From Eunapius fragilis (lineage: Eukaryota; Porifera; Demospongiae; Spongillida; Spongillidae), in assembly GCA_963681505.1 (NCBI GenBank), contig OY811992.1, forward strand, positions 4,812,435-4,876,434: a DNA stretch of 64,000 bases, given 5' to 3'. Of the stretch, positions 32,641 to 43,753 are shown piece by piece. Position numbers and translations under genes: made by a program. Within the stretch, counting starts at the first letter, position 1, and each line of letters starts with the position of its first letter. The notes under the pieces were generated by a model. That model made no database searches. It worked only from the letters and a program-made list of their open reading frames with translations, and was not told the origin of the DNA.

Positions 32641-33253
32641 CACAGAGCTTTGGTTTCAGCACATGTTCCATCACGTTTGGAACCTTCAGGTCTGTATCGT
32701 TCAGTTGGGAAGCGACCTGTTGGTGTTTCAATTGTCCCTTGGAAGTGTGGGCAACTTCTGTGTGGGATGCAACGTGTCCGGATACTTTTGCACCATCTTA
32801 CTCCACAATTGCTGCACACCAAGTTGGAGCAGTTGCTCACCAGGCTGAAGATAGGAAGATGCAGAAGTATAAACACCTTGACTCATGCTACTTTTTCACT
32901 CCAGTGGCAATAGAGACAAGTGGAGTTTTTGGACCAAAGACTACAGAATTCCTGAAAGAGTTGGGGTATCGATTGAGGCAAGTGTCTGGAGAAGCCAACT
33001 CCTTTGCATACCTCACTCAGAGACTCTCAGTTGCCATCCAAGTGGCAATGCAGCTTCTGTGTTGGGAACAATTAAGACGGACAGTGAAGAGGAAGAGTTT
33101 TTAGTATAAAAATTGTTGTATTGTATGAGTGAGTGAGTGAGTGTGTTAGGATAAGTATATGTTAGATCGTGTAGTTGTTAGCCATATGTGTATGCATTCC
33201 TGTAATCAATATAATCATAATCATAAATTTATCATACGAAGAAAAAAAAAAAA
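32641..33253 (+). mobile_element. 5'-truncated retroelement tail (second family) with poly(A)
   Basis: Encodes, in pieces, GLYRSVGKRPVGVSIVPWK, DATCPDTFAPSYSTIAAH, SCYFFTPVAIETSGVFGP and FLKELGYRLRQVSGEANS, the C-terminal endonuclease-like end of a reverse-transcriptase polyprotein. One missing base near 32759 breaks the frame. A 3' UTR with short 'gagt' repeats and a terminal A-run (33242-33253) is preserved. RT-free units read 'attaattttatacctacatg'; here 'attaatttta' lies before and 'attatacctg' after the insertion. This is a typical target-primed insertion, 5'-truncated. Confidence 0.8.
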
Positions 33254-33618
33254 TTATACCTGTATGTCAGTTTTATAAAACCGAGTGTTTGACCCCTGTA
33301 CTTATCTCCATCACCACTCTTCAAGCACATGGACATCCACATCAGTAACCAGAGAGGAGGCTAGGTTTGTTGCTAAGGTTGAGAGCAAGATCCCAAAGGG
33401 GGCAGGGTACATACATGGAGGTGTCAAGGTTCAGGCTGAGATGAGGACCAAGGACCATAATGGAGCAGTTGTGTATGGAGAGGTGGTGGAGGACCACAGG
33501 GATGGTACCTACACCATCACCCTCACCCCTCAGACCACTGATTCTCACCAGCTCCTCATCACAATGGATGTTCAACATATTCAACATGTACAGAGCAGCC
33601 CTCACGACCTTCAGGTGA
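33254..33618 (+). pseudogene. TRIM filamin-only fragment P7
   Basis: It begins at the common 5' breakpoint (33300) after a remnant leader. The filamin domain is open and carries a small duplication ('atgttcaacatattcaacat'). At about 33618 it jumps straight into the flank repeat, so all NHL blades are deleted. Confidence 0.8.
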
Positions 33619-34185
33619 TATACCCTAACAGGCTGGTGATGTCATGACCTGCTATCATGAAGACTGAGGGTATCATATACCCTAACAGGGTGGTGATGTC
33701 ATGACTGAGGGTTATGTGCTAAGCACATTACCACCAGAGGTGTCCTAAGTGCATTGCCATCAGAAGTTTCCTATTGATGGTGGTGGAAATATCTAGAGCA
33801 CCAAAATCAGCCAACTTAGTCTTAAGGGAAAATGGCCCAGGTGGGAGACATAAAAGGAAAACATTGCACAGATGTGAAGGTATTTTGATTTATGGGGCAG
33901 CAGTCTCCAGCAAATCACAATTCTGGGTAGTTTTTCTAGTTTTCAACTTTTTCATTTTCCGTGAACTCCAAATAGCTTCTATCAAATGGTCCTTGCGCAT
34001 CCTAAATTGGCCGGACTATCCATCGTAATCGTAAAGTTATTGGACACTAAATTTATAATTAGCTACACACATCCACGGGCGTTACTTTTCTTTCGCTTGT
34101 CGTGGAAAATTTGATAAAGTATCATAAGGGTGATTTTGCTGGACAATATTAATACGTTTACCCATTACAATATTATTAATACGTT
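33619..34185 (+). repeat. TRIM 3'-flank module M (left part)
   Basis: Flank repeats and the long form of the tail ('cgtggaaaatttgataaagt', 'gacaatattaatacgtttac'), with no RT element. This is the best empty-site reference for the RT insertion. Confidence 0.7.
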
Positions 34186-34360
34186 TACAGTCTGACCTCG
34201 TTAAGAGCGCACTCGTTATAAGCGCATTCCCTCGTTAGATGTATTGAAAATTATTTCATGATTAATGTGGGTACTAACATTATCTATGTCTACAATGTGC
34301 AATCTATGCCCTAAGTATGGTAAGGAACAAACGTGGCGCTCTTAACGAGGTCAGACTGTA
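34186..34360. mobile_element. 171-bp MITE with 23-bp-plus TIRs and TA target duplication
   Basis: The left end 'cagtctgacctcgttaagag' (34188 on) is matched exactly in reverse complement by the right end (to 34358), and TA flanks both ends. The paralogous site at 31982 reads 'acgtttacccctagtgct' with one TA and no element. The interior repeats 'ctcgtta' motifs. TA duplication and CAGT..CTCGTTA-type ends are those of Tc1/mariner/pogo-superfamily MITEs. No transposase inside. Confidence 0.9.
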
Positions 34361-34817
34361 CCCCTAGTGCTATGGGCATTGTATTAAATATTTCGCCTAG
34401 AGCAGCGAAAATAAAACGGACTAAAATGATTGTTAGTTTTAAAACAAAAATTTCGCCTAGAGCAGCGAACTAAAATGATTGAAACAAGTGTACATAAGAA
34501 AAGATCTGAGTCTACCACTTCAGAGTGTTTGATGCCGAGGGTGCATGCCGTTTTAGCGGTCATACAGTTACATGTGTGTGTATCCCTGATGAGGTCGTAA
34601 CAGAGACGACGTTTCGGTCGTCAAAGGGCCGGCATGCCGTGATCAGTGGTATGGGAGGGACGCAATCGCATCCCATCACGCGGCCACAACGCTGTGCGGC
34701 CCGCACAGGTGACGATGAAGTGCTGTGTGGCTTTGCCCGGGCGCCCCGCGCTCGGGGGACAAGCATCACTCCTCGATAATCCCCATACAATATTAGATGA
34801 GGACCAAGGACCATAAT
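34361..34817 (+). repeat. Stem-loops and truncated GC-rich module A
   Basis: Two TTTCGC...GCGAA motifs (about 34391 and 34451), then a diverged module A (34503-34790) with internal deletions that stops at 'cctcgataatcccc', followed by 'gaggaccaaggaccataatg' of the filamin sequence. Confidence 0.65.
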
Positions 34818-36735
34818 GTGTCACGTTGCTAATCTGAGGAACAGTATGATCATGGCATATATGTGTGTCACGTTGCTAATCTGAGGAACAGTATGATCAT
34901 GGCATATATGTGTGTCACGTTGCTAATCTGAGGAACAGTATGATCATGGCATATATGTGTGTCACGTTGCTAATCTGAGGAACAGTATGATCATGGCATA
35001 TATGTGTGTCACGTTGCTAATCTGAGGAACAGTATGATCATGGCATGCATATATGTGTGTCACGTTGCTAATCTGAGGAACAGTATGATCATGGCATACA
35101 TGTGTGTCACGTTGCTAATCTGAGGAACAGTATGATCATGGCATACATGTGTGTCACGTTGCTAATCTGAGGAACAGTATGATCATGGCATATATGTGTG
35201 TCACGTTGCTAATCTGAGGAACAGTATGATCATGACACACATGTGTGTCACGTTGCTAATCTGAAGAACAGTATGATCATGGCATACATCTGTGGTGTCC
35301 TCTTGCTAATCTGAGGAACAGTATGATCATGGTATATATGTGTGTCACGTTGCTAATCTGAGGAACAGTATGATCATGGCATACATGTGTGTCACGTTGC
35401 TAATCTTATGATCATGGCATACGTGGGAGTCCCATAACTGTGGAGAATTTAATTGCTTTCCCATTTACAAAATCTAAAGTTTAGCAAATTACACTAGAAG
35501 TGAATGTATGATCCCTAACATAGAGGCAGAGGAGTTACGTGTTTTCCTGTGTTTAATCTGAAACAACGTCAAGGATTCAAAGTCAAATCAAGGTAAATGG
35601 TTAAAGTTTACTGCACTTGCAAGTTACCAAAGCTTTCTGAAATTCCCATGATATGTTGCAGCACCTGTCATGAATGGCATCCTGGGGAGGTGCATGTGAG
35701 TAGCTTCAACCTAAGAGTGCATGGAATCAAAGAGAAGTGAAATGGTTCTGTCCTGTCTGCAAGTCTTCGCTACAAAACTAAGGTTCACTATGTTATGGAT
35801 GAAATTCTATCATACATTCACTTCTTGTGCAATTTGCTAAATGTTAAATTTTGCAAATGGTACAGCAATTAATTTCTCCACAGTTATGTGACACACACGT
35901 ATACCCAAGATCATACTGTTCCTCAGGTTAGCAACGTGACACACATGTATGCCATGATCATACTGTTCCTCAGGTTAGCAACGTGACACACATGTATGCC
36001 ATGATCATACTGTTCCTCAGATTAGCAACGTGACACACATGTATGCCATGATCATACTGTTCCTCAGATTAGCAAGAGGTCACCACAGATGTATGCCATG
36101 ATCATACTGTTCCTCAGATTAGCAATGTGACACACATGTATGCCATGATCAGACTGTTCCTCAGATTAGCAACGTGACACACATGTGTGCCATGATCAGA
36201 CTGTTCTTCAGATTAGCAACGTGACACACATGTATGCCATGATCATACTGTTCCTCAGATTAGCAACGTGACACACATATATGCCATGATCATACTGTTC
36301 CTCAGGTTAGCAACGTGACACACATGTATGCCATGATCATACTGTTCCTCAGGTTAGCAATGTGACACACATGTATGCATGCCATGATCATACTGTTCCT
36401 CAGATTAGCAACGTGACACACATGTATGCCATGATCATACTGTTCCTCAGGTTAGCAATGTGACACACATGTATGCCATGATCATACTGTTCCTCAGGTT
36501 AGCAAGAGGACACCACAGATGTATGCCATGATCATACTGTTCCTCAGGTTAGCAACGTGACACACATGTATGCCATGATCATACTGTTCCTCAGGTTAGC
36601 AACGTGACACACATGTATGCCATGATCATACTGTTCCTCAGGTTAGCAATGTGACATACATGTATGCCATGATCATACTGTTCCTCAGGTTAGCAACGTG
36701 ACACACATGTATGCCATGATCATACTGTTCCTCAG
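34818..36735. mobile_element. Foldback structure: inverted 47-bp satellite arrays around a core
   Basis: Array 1 (34818-35424, about 13 units of 'gtcacgttgctaatctgagg' plus 'aacagtatgatcatggcat') and array 2 (35889-36735, about 18 units) are in opposite orientation. The core between them also starts and ends with an inverted repeat (35433-35512 and 35809-35888, roughly 85% similar by eye). The whole 1.9-kb block is therefore one long inverted repeat with satellite arms, the form of Foldback-type DNA elements. Present once; no copy is seen right of the gap. Confidence 0.8.
35597..35763 (+). pseudogene. PHD-finger-encoding remnant in the foldback core
   Basis: One frame from ATG 35597 reads YCTCKLPKLSEIPMICCSTC followed by HEWH, then hits TGA at 35738-35740. 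Shifting by one base at about 35737 continues as VKWFCPVCKS. The spacing C-x-C ... C-x2-C ... H ... W-F-C-P-x-C is that of a PHD zinc finger (histone-tail reader), with one frameshift. No other part of a host protein is seen. Confidence 0.65.
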
Positions 36736-37295
36736 ATACTGTGTACACAAGCCAACCCAAACGATTTTTGGCAAGTTAAGTTGTTTATCTACGAATTAGT
36801 TGAGAACCTGATGTGTAAAAAGGGTCTATAAAGAAATATTGTATCCCATGGCACACATGTATGTCCCCTTGCAAACATACAACAGTATCACCATGGCATA
36901 CATGGTTGTGTGTCAAATTTAATATACTACATAATACTTGCATGCTTTCCCAAAGTGATGTATGTGTATCTGATGAAGAGTTAAGAGGAGGGAGGAGGGG
37001 AGAGGGAGGAAGAGGGATGAGGAGGGAGCAGGACGCAGGAGGGGGGAGGAGGGAGCGCATACAAATTTAATCAGCTCCATTCTATGTGGGTCATACTGGG
37101 TTATTTGAGTAGGCTAAAAAGAAACTGCATAGACGTTCCGCATTTTAGTATGCGGAACGGAACGGAACGTTCCGCGTTCCGTTCCTCATATTAGTAAGAC
37201 CCCCTATGGGCAGCATTGCAATTTCGCGTAGAGCAGCGAATAAAATGATTGTTCTAACAATTTTACATTTAAAAGTGTAAAAATAAAAATAAAAA
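36736..37295. other. Low-complexity spacer before the gap
   Basis: It contains weakly similar satellite-like pieces (36850-36905), a nearly pure purine tract of about 70 bases (36984-37055), and a GGAAC/GTTCC palindromic cluster (about 37126-37190). A variant stem-loop lies near 37221. No gene. Confidence 0.6.
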
Positions 37296-37627
37296 GAACC
37301 GGGTCAGGTCCAATGACTTCAAATCATCAAGTTTGATTAAGGGGATCAGATATGTATGCTGTTTTAGCGGTCATACAACCCTCCTCAACCCTCCGCAGAT
37401 CCCCGACCCTCCAAGTATCCGCCGGATCTAGCCCCGTTAGCTCATTCACACACGCCATTGTACCGGGCTTATCTTGGTACCCTACAGTCATGGCTTATAT
37501 ATACATCTACGACTACAATACTGAGCTGAGGTGCCATCCTCGCAACGTACCAGTTGGTAGTCATACTAAATGACTCTTTCTGACTGGCCCATCTCCTTCA
37601 TGCAATGGCCCCACCCCCTCTGCTACC
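37296..37627 (+). repeat. Diverged relic of module A, cut by the gap
   Basis: Homologous to 11765-11975 joined to 14031-14139 without the 2-kb insertion, but with many substitutions, so it is an older copy. It supports the view that the insertion at 11976 is secondary. Confidence 0.7.
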
Positions 37628-37827
37628 NNNNNNNNNNNNNNNNNNNNNNNNNNNNNNNNNNNNNNNNNNNNNNNNNNNNNNNNNNNNNNNNNNNNNNNNN
37701 NNNNNNNNNNNNNNNNNNNNNNNNNNNNNNNNNNNNNNNNNNNNNNNNNNNNNNNNNNNNNNNNNNNNNNNNNNNNNNNNNNNNNNNNNNNNNNNNNNNN
37801 NNNNNNNNNNNNNNNNNNNNNNNNNNN
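37628..37827. other. Assembly gap (200 N)
   Basis: Exactly 200 N, so probably a placeholder length. The true distance is unknown. Confidence 0.99.
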
Positions 37828-37986
37828 CGGTTACAGGTACACGCCACTGTACCCCGGCTTATCGTAAGGCACGTTCAAATAAGGTGATTAATAGCATTAA
37901 ATCCCATTCTAGAAATGTTACCAGTTATTATTGTATTAAATTTTACCTATATGTAAGTTTTATAAAACAGAGTGTTTGACCCCTGT
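37828..37986 (+). repeat. Module A (3' end) and leader after the gap
   Basis: Equivalent of 6751-6907 with one-base insertions ('accccggc', 'cgtaaggc', 'atcccatt') and a deletion in the leader. Confidence 0.7.
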
Positions 37987-38884
37987 ACTTGTCTCCATCA
38001 CCATCGTCAAGCACATGGACATCCACATCAGTAACCCAAAGAGGAGGCTAGGTTTGTTGCTAAGGTTGAAAGCAAGGCCCCAAAGGGGGCAGGGTACCCA
38101 CGTGGAGGTCTGAAGGTTCAGGCTGAGATGAGGACCAAGGACCATAATGGAGCAGTTGTGTATGGAGAGGTGGTGGAGGACCACAAGGATGGGACCTACA
38201 CCATCACCCTCACCCCTCAGACCACTGATTCTCACCAGCTCCTCATCACAATGGATGTTCAACATGTACAGAACAGCCCTCACGACCTTCAGGTTATCTA
38301 CCATACCTTACATAAGGTCCAGCCAGTGGTGTATTGTCGTGTCCATCCATTATGTGTTGCCATCATGACAGTGGGGACATCTATGTAGGGAGCTCTGCTA
38401 GTATCATCTATGTGTTTGATCACACAGGTAAGGCTGAAAAATACCATAGCTGGTCACAGTGGTGGATTAGGTCAAGGGACTCAGCCTGGATGTATTAATG
38501 GTCAGTTCAGTGTTCAACTGGTCTATGCATGTATCAAGGGAGATATGTATATAATCGCTGACAACAGTAATCATTGTGTACGGAAGCTGACATTAGTAGG
38601 AAGGAACCCCCAGCCCGTCAGTGCATATCAGCACTACAAAGAATGCATGCAAATACAATAACCCCTCCACAGCAGCAAAGGACGGGAGTTCTGGGGCGGG
38701 AAGTTTAGCAATGGCAGGTTTTACGTTCCCGGTGAGTTTATGGCCCTGCTGTCAGGCCAGACAACTACAACAGCCTCCTAAATCACCAGCTGCCATTGGT
38801 TGGCCAGACAACTACAACAGCCTCCTTAAATCACCAGCTGCCATTGGTTGGCCAGGCAGATACAATAGCCTTCCTTATAAATGC
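37987..38884 (+). pseudogene. Copy of pseudogene P2
   Basis: Same as 6908-7805 including the 'gccatcatgac' frameshift, with extra one-base indels at about 38036, 38431, 38515, 38550 and 38688 that look like consensus errors. Confidence 0.85.
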
Positions 38885-39163
38885 AGGGTGGTGATGTTAT
38901 GACCTGCTACCATGAAGAATGAGGGTATCATATACCCTAACAGGGTGGTGATGTCATGACTGAGGGTTATGTGCTAAGCACATTACCACCATGGTGCCTA
39001 AGTACATTGCCATCAGAAGTTTCTTTCAAATTTCCTACTGATGGTGGTGGAAATATCTGGAGCCTCAAAATCAACCAACTTAGTCTTAAGGGAAAATGGC
39101 CCAGGTGGGAGATATAAAAGGAAAACATTGCACAGATGTGAATTTAGTGTACATACAAAAAAA
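38885..39163 (+). repeat. Flank module M, copy of 7806-8085
   Basis: One base shorter ('caccatggtgcc'). Confidence 0.65.
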
Positions 39164-39669
39164 GATCCAGGTCTACTACTTCAATCAAGTTTGATGCCGA
39201 GGGTGTATGCCGTTTTAGCAGTCATACAGGTACATGTGTGTGTACGCCTGATGAGGTCGTAACAGAGACGACGTTTCGGTCGTCAAAGGGCCGGCATGCC
39301 GTGATCAGTGGCATGGGAGGGGGACGCGATCGCATCCCGTCACGATGGCCCACACATGTGATGCACAGGTGTGGTTACAACACTGTGCGGCCGGCACAGG
39401 TGACGATGCAGCGCTGTGCGGCCTTGCCCGGGCGCCCCGCGCTCGGCAAACAAACATCAACTCCTGGAGGATCCCCGACCCTCCCAAGCATCCGCCGGAT
39501 CTAGCCCCGTTGGATCACTACGGTTACAGGTACACGCCACTGTACCCGGCTTATCGTAGGCACGTTCAAATAAGGTGATTAATAGCATTAAATCCATTCT
39601 AGAAATGTTACCACTTATTATTGTTATACCTATATGTAAGTTTTATAAAACCGAGTGTTTGACCCCTGT
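39164..39669 (+). repeat. Module A with leader, copy of 8086-8591
   Basis: No difference noted by eye. Confidence 0.7.
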
Positions 39670-40508
39670 ACTTGTCTCCATCACCACTCTTCAAGCACAT
39701 GGACATCCACATCAGTAACCAAAGAGGAGGCTAGGTTTGTTGCTAAGGTTGAGAGCAAGACCCCAAAACCTTCAGACCTCCATGTGGGTACCCTGCCCCC
39801 TCAGGCTGAGATGAGGACCAAGGACCGTTGTGTATGGAGAGGTGGAGGACCACAAGGATGAGACCTACACCATCACCCTCACCCCTCAGACCACTGATTC
39901 TCACCAGCTCCTCATCACAATGGATGTTCAACATGTACAGAACAGCCCTCACGACCTTCAGGTGATCTACCATACCTTACATAAGGTCCAGCCAGTGGTG
40001 TATTGTCGTGTCCATCCATTATGTTTTGCCATCCATGACAGTGGGGACATCTATGTAGGAAGCTCTGCTAGTATCATCTATGTGTTTGATCACACAGGTA
40101 AGCTGAAAAATACCATAGCTGGTCACAGTGGTGGATTAGGTCAAGGGACTCAGCCTGGATGTATTAATGGTCAGTTCAGTGTTCCAACTGGTCTATGCAT
40201 GTATCAAGGGAGATATGTTATATATCGCTGACAACAGTAATCATTGTGTACGGAAGCTGACATTAGTGGGAAGGAACCCCCAGCCGGTCAGTGCATATCA
40301 GCACTACAAGGAATGCATGCAAATACAACAACCCCTCCACAGCAGCAAAGGACGGGAGGTTCTGGGGCGGGAAGTTTAGCGATGGCAGGTTTTACGTTCC
40401 GGTGAGTTTATGGCCCTGCTGTCAGGCCAGACAACTACAACAGCCTCCTTAAATCACCAGCTGCCATTGGTTGGCCAAACAGATACAATAGCCTTCCTTA
40501 TAAATGCA
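39670..40508 (+). pseudogene. Copy of pseudogene P3, with the same micro-inversion
   Basis: The inverted segment is at about 39767-39800. Confidence 0.85.
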
Positions 40509-41356
40509 GGGTGGTGATGTTATGACCTGCTACCATGAAGAATGAGGGTATCATATACCTTGACAGGGTGGTGATGTCATGACTGAGGGTTATGTGCTAA
40601 GCACATTACCACCATGGGTGCCTAAGTACATTGCCATCAGAAGTTTCTTTCAAATTTCCTACTGATGGTGGTGGAAATATCTGGAGCCTCAAAATCAACG
40701 TTTACCTCTAGTGCTATGGGCATTGTATTAAATATTTCGCCTAGAGCAGCGAAAATAAAACGGACTAAAATGATTGAAACAAGTGTACATAAAAAAAAAA
40801 AGATCCGGGTCTACTACTTCGATCATGTTTGATGCCGAGGGTGTATGCCGTTTTAGCAGTCATACAGGTACATGTGTGTGTACGCCTGATGAGGTCGTAA
40901 CAGAGACGACGTTTCGGTCGTCAAAGGGCCGGCATGCCGTGATCAGTGGCATGGGAGGGATGCGATCGCATCCCATCACGATGGCCCACACATGTGATGC
41001 ACAGGTGTGGTTACAACGCTGTGCGGCCGGCACAGGTGACGATGCAGCGCTGTGCGGCCTTGCCCGGGCGCCCCGCGCTCGGCAAGCAAACATCACTCCT
41101 CGAGGATCCCCGACCCTCCAAGCATCCGCCGGATCTAGCCCCGTTGGATCACTACGGTTACAGGTACACGCCACTGTACCCGGCTTATCGTAGGCACGTT
41201 CAAATAAGGTGACTAACAGCATTAAATCCAGTTACCAGTTATTGTTGTATTAATTTTATACCTACATGTAAGTTTTATAAACGAGTGTTTGACCCCTGTG
41301 ATTAATAGCATTAAATCCATTCTAGAAATGTTACCATTTATTATTGTATTAATTTT
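40509..41356 (+). repeat. Flank module M and module A, copy of 9431-10278
   Basis: Core of A at 40802-41208. Confidence 0.65.
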
Positions 41357-41831
41357 CACAGAGCTTTGGTTTCAGCACATGTTCCATCACGTTTGGAACC
41401 TTCAGGTCTGTATCGTTCAGATGGGAAGCGACCTGTTGGTGTTTCAATTGTCCCTTGGAAATGTGAGCAACTTCTGGTGTGAGATGCAACGTGTCTGGAT
41501 ACTTTTGCACCTTCTTACTCCACAATTGCTGCACACCAAGTTGGAGCAGCTGCTCACCAGGCTGAAGATAGGAAGATGCAGAAGTTTAAACACCTTGACT
41601 CATGCTACTTTTTCACTCCAGTGGCAATATAGACAAGTGGAGTTTTTGGACCAAATTAAAGACTACGGAGTTCCTGAAAGAGTTGGGGCATCGATTGAGG
41701 CAGGTGTCTGGAGAAGCCAACTCCTCTGCATACCTCGCTCAGAGACTCTCAGTTGCCGTCCAACGTGGCAATGCAGCTTCTGTGTTGGGAGCAATTAGGG
41801 GGGACAGTGAAGAGGAAGAGTTTTTAGTATA
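41357..41831 (+). mobile_element. Retroelement tail, copy of 10279-10753
   Basis: Same stop and fusion to TRIM sequence. Confidence 0.75.
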
Positions 41832-42180
41832 GCAGTTGTGTATGGAGAGGTGGAGAACCACAGGGATAGTACTTACACCATCACCCTCATCCCTCAGATC
41901 ACCAGCTCTTCATCTTAATGTGTACAGAACAGTCCTCACGACCTTCAACTTTAGAGATCTAAAAGGTCCTAGGGGAATAGCCATTGATGATGAAGGTTAC
42001 TGCATTGTCAGTAAGAGTGAAGGCAATTGTCTCTCCATCTTTGACCCTCGAGGAAACAAAATTCACACTGTTGCCATGCCAGAGCTATGCAGACCCTGTG
42101 GTCTTGCACTAGACCCCAAAGATGGTAGTGTGCATGTTGCTAGCAATACAGTTGATATTGTACTGAAGTTTAGCAAATAG
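41832..42180 (+). pseudogene. Internally deleted TRIM fragment, copy of P4
   Basis: Same internal junction and the same terminal NHL blades. Confidence 0.8.
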
Positions 42181-43170
42181 TTTCTGGAGTCATTGTGTGT
42201 TGTTATTCCATTATTAGCACATATGTATGTAACAAAACATTTTAGGTATTTCATTGATCCCTTGGATGTAATGTAATGTTCCTGTTTTTATGAGTTTCGC
42301 AATGTTTGTGAATTCATTAATTAACTGAGAATGAAGCTAATAGCAGTGTTTTGCCATTTGCGGGAGGGGTTGGTTTATGTTTATAAACCACACAAGGACT
42401 GTAGCAGAAGCAATCTAATTAGAGGGTATCATATACCCTAACAGGGTGGTGATGTCATGCTGCTATCATGAAGACTGAGGGTATCATATGTGGTGATGTC
42501 ATGACCTGCTATCATGAAGACTGAGGGTATCATATGCCCTACGTGCATTGCCGTCAGAAGTTTCCTACTGATGGTGGTGGAAATATCTAGAGCACCAAAA
42601 TCTGCTAACTTAGTCCTAAGGGAAATGGCCCAGGTGGGAGATATAAAAGGAAAACATTGCACAGATGTGAAGGTATATTGATTTATGCAATAGTAGTAAA
42701 TGATTTACATAACACATATATAACAATAAAATTATAGTGACTTATCTCCTAAAAAAACCTTCCCGTTAGTCCTATGGGCATTGCATTAAAATTTCGCGTA
42801 GAGTAGCGAAAACGATTGTTAAAAAAAAAACAAACAAAAAAAGATCCGGGTCCAACTAACATTAATCACAAGTTTGAATTAAGGGGATCAAATATATGTA
42901 TGCGGTCAATTCAAAGGGTCGACAATATCTTAGTTTAGCGCCGACCAATCCCCGGACGCCGGATCTAGCCCCGTTGGATCACTACGGTTACAGGTACACG
43001 CCACTGTACCCGGCTTATCTTACACCCTACAGCCATGGCTTATATATATATATAATATATATATATATATATACACATCTACAACTATGAGGTGCCATCG
43101 TCACAACGTAACAGTTGGTAGTAATACTAAATGACTGGCCCATCTCCTTCATGCTATGGCCCCACCCCCT
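42181..43170 (+). repeat. Flank module, module A relic and uninterrupted TA-repeat (empty site)
   Basis: Copy of 11103-11975 joined directly to 14013-14130. The TA-repeat at 43040-43073 is the site without the 2-kb insertion. Confidence 0.8.
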
Positions 43171-43342
43171 CTGCTACCCCGAAGGCCCTCACAATTTATA
43201 GAAATACAATAGGTACACACAATGTACATAAATATACACACACACACATACATACATATATACATACATACACACATAAAACAAAAGACAAGTACATAGG
43301 GACTTCAGGATATCTTGCATTCTGGTGAGAAAAGAACAAGTC

Positions 43343-43344
<2 letters not shown>

Positions 43345-43413
<69 letters not shown>
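43345..43413. repeat. TG microsatellite, copy 2
   Basis: Uninterrupted, unlike copy 1. Confidence 0.95.
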
Positions 43414-43419
<6 letters not shown>

Positions 43420-43753
43420 TACAATGCACTCACTGGATGATTCTGACGAAGTGGTTGACCCAATCCCATCAACACCAGACCTGGGTCTGTTGAATTTCAT
43501 TGAATTTACAGATTGCTGAAAAGAGACAGGGGAGGAGTAATAGGAGACCACACCCACACCACAACGGCACACCATTATTAGTTTGACTTCCTCTGCCCTA
43601 TTCAGGTACACCTCAGCCTACAGGAAGGGGGAGGAGCTGATCATGTGATAGGGTGTGGCTGCACTAACCCCACCTCAGATCTTATAAGTTTCCTTTCTTC
43701 CACTGTTGCAGCTGCTGTTAAATGTAAACTTAATGAACCTCATTGTACAACCA

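Noticed and set aside
34818..36735. CRISPR-like array
   Set aside because: Units of 47 bp are directly contiguous without unique spacers, and the genome is eukaryotic.
37570..37979. Reading frames running through the gap
   Set aside because: They consist mostly of N.
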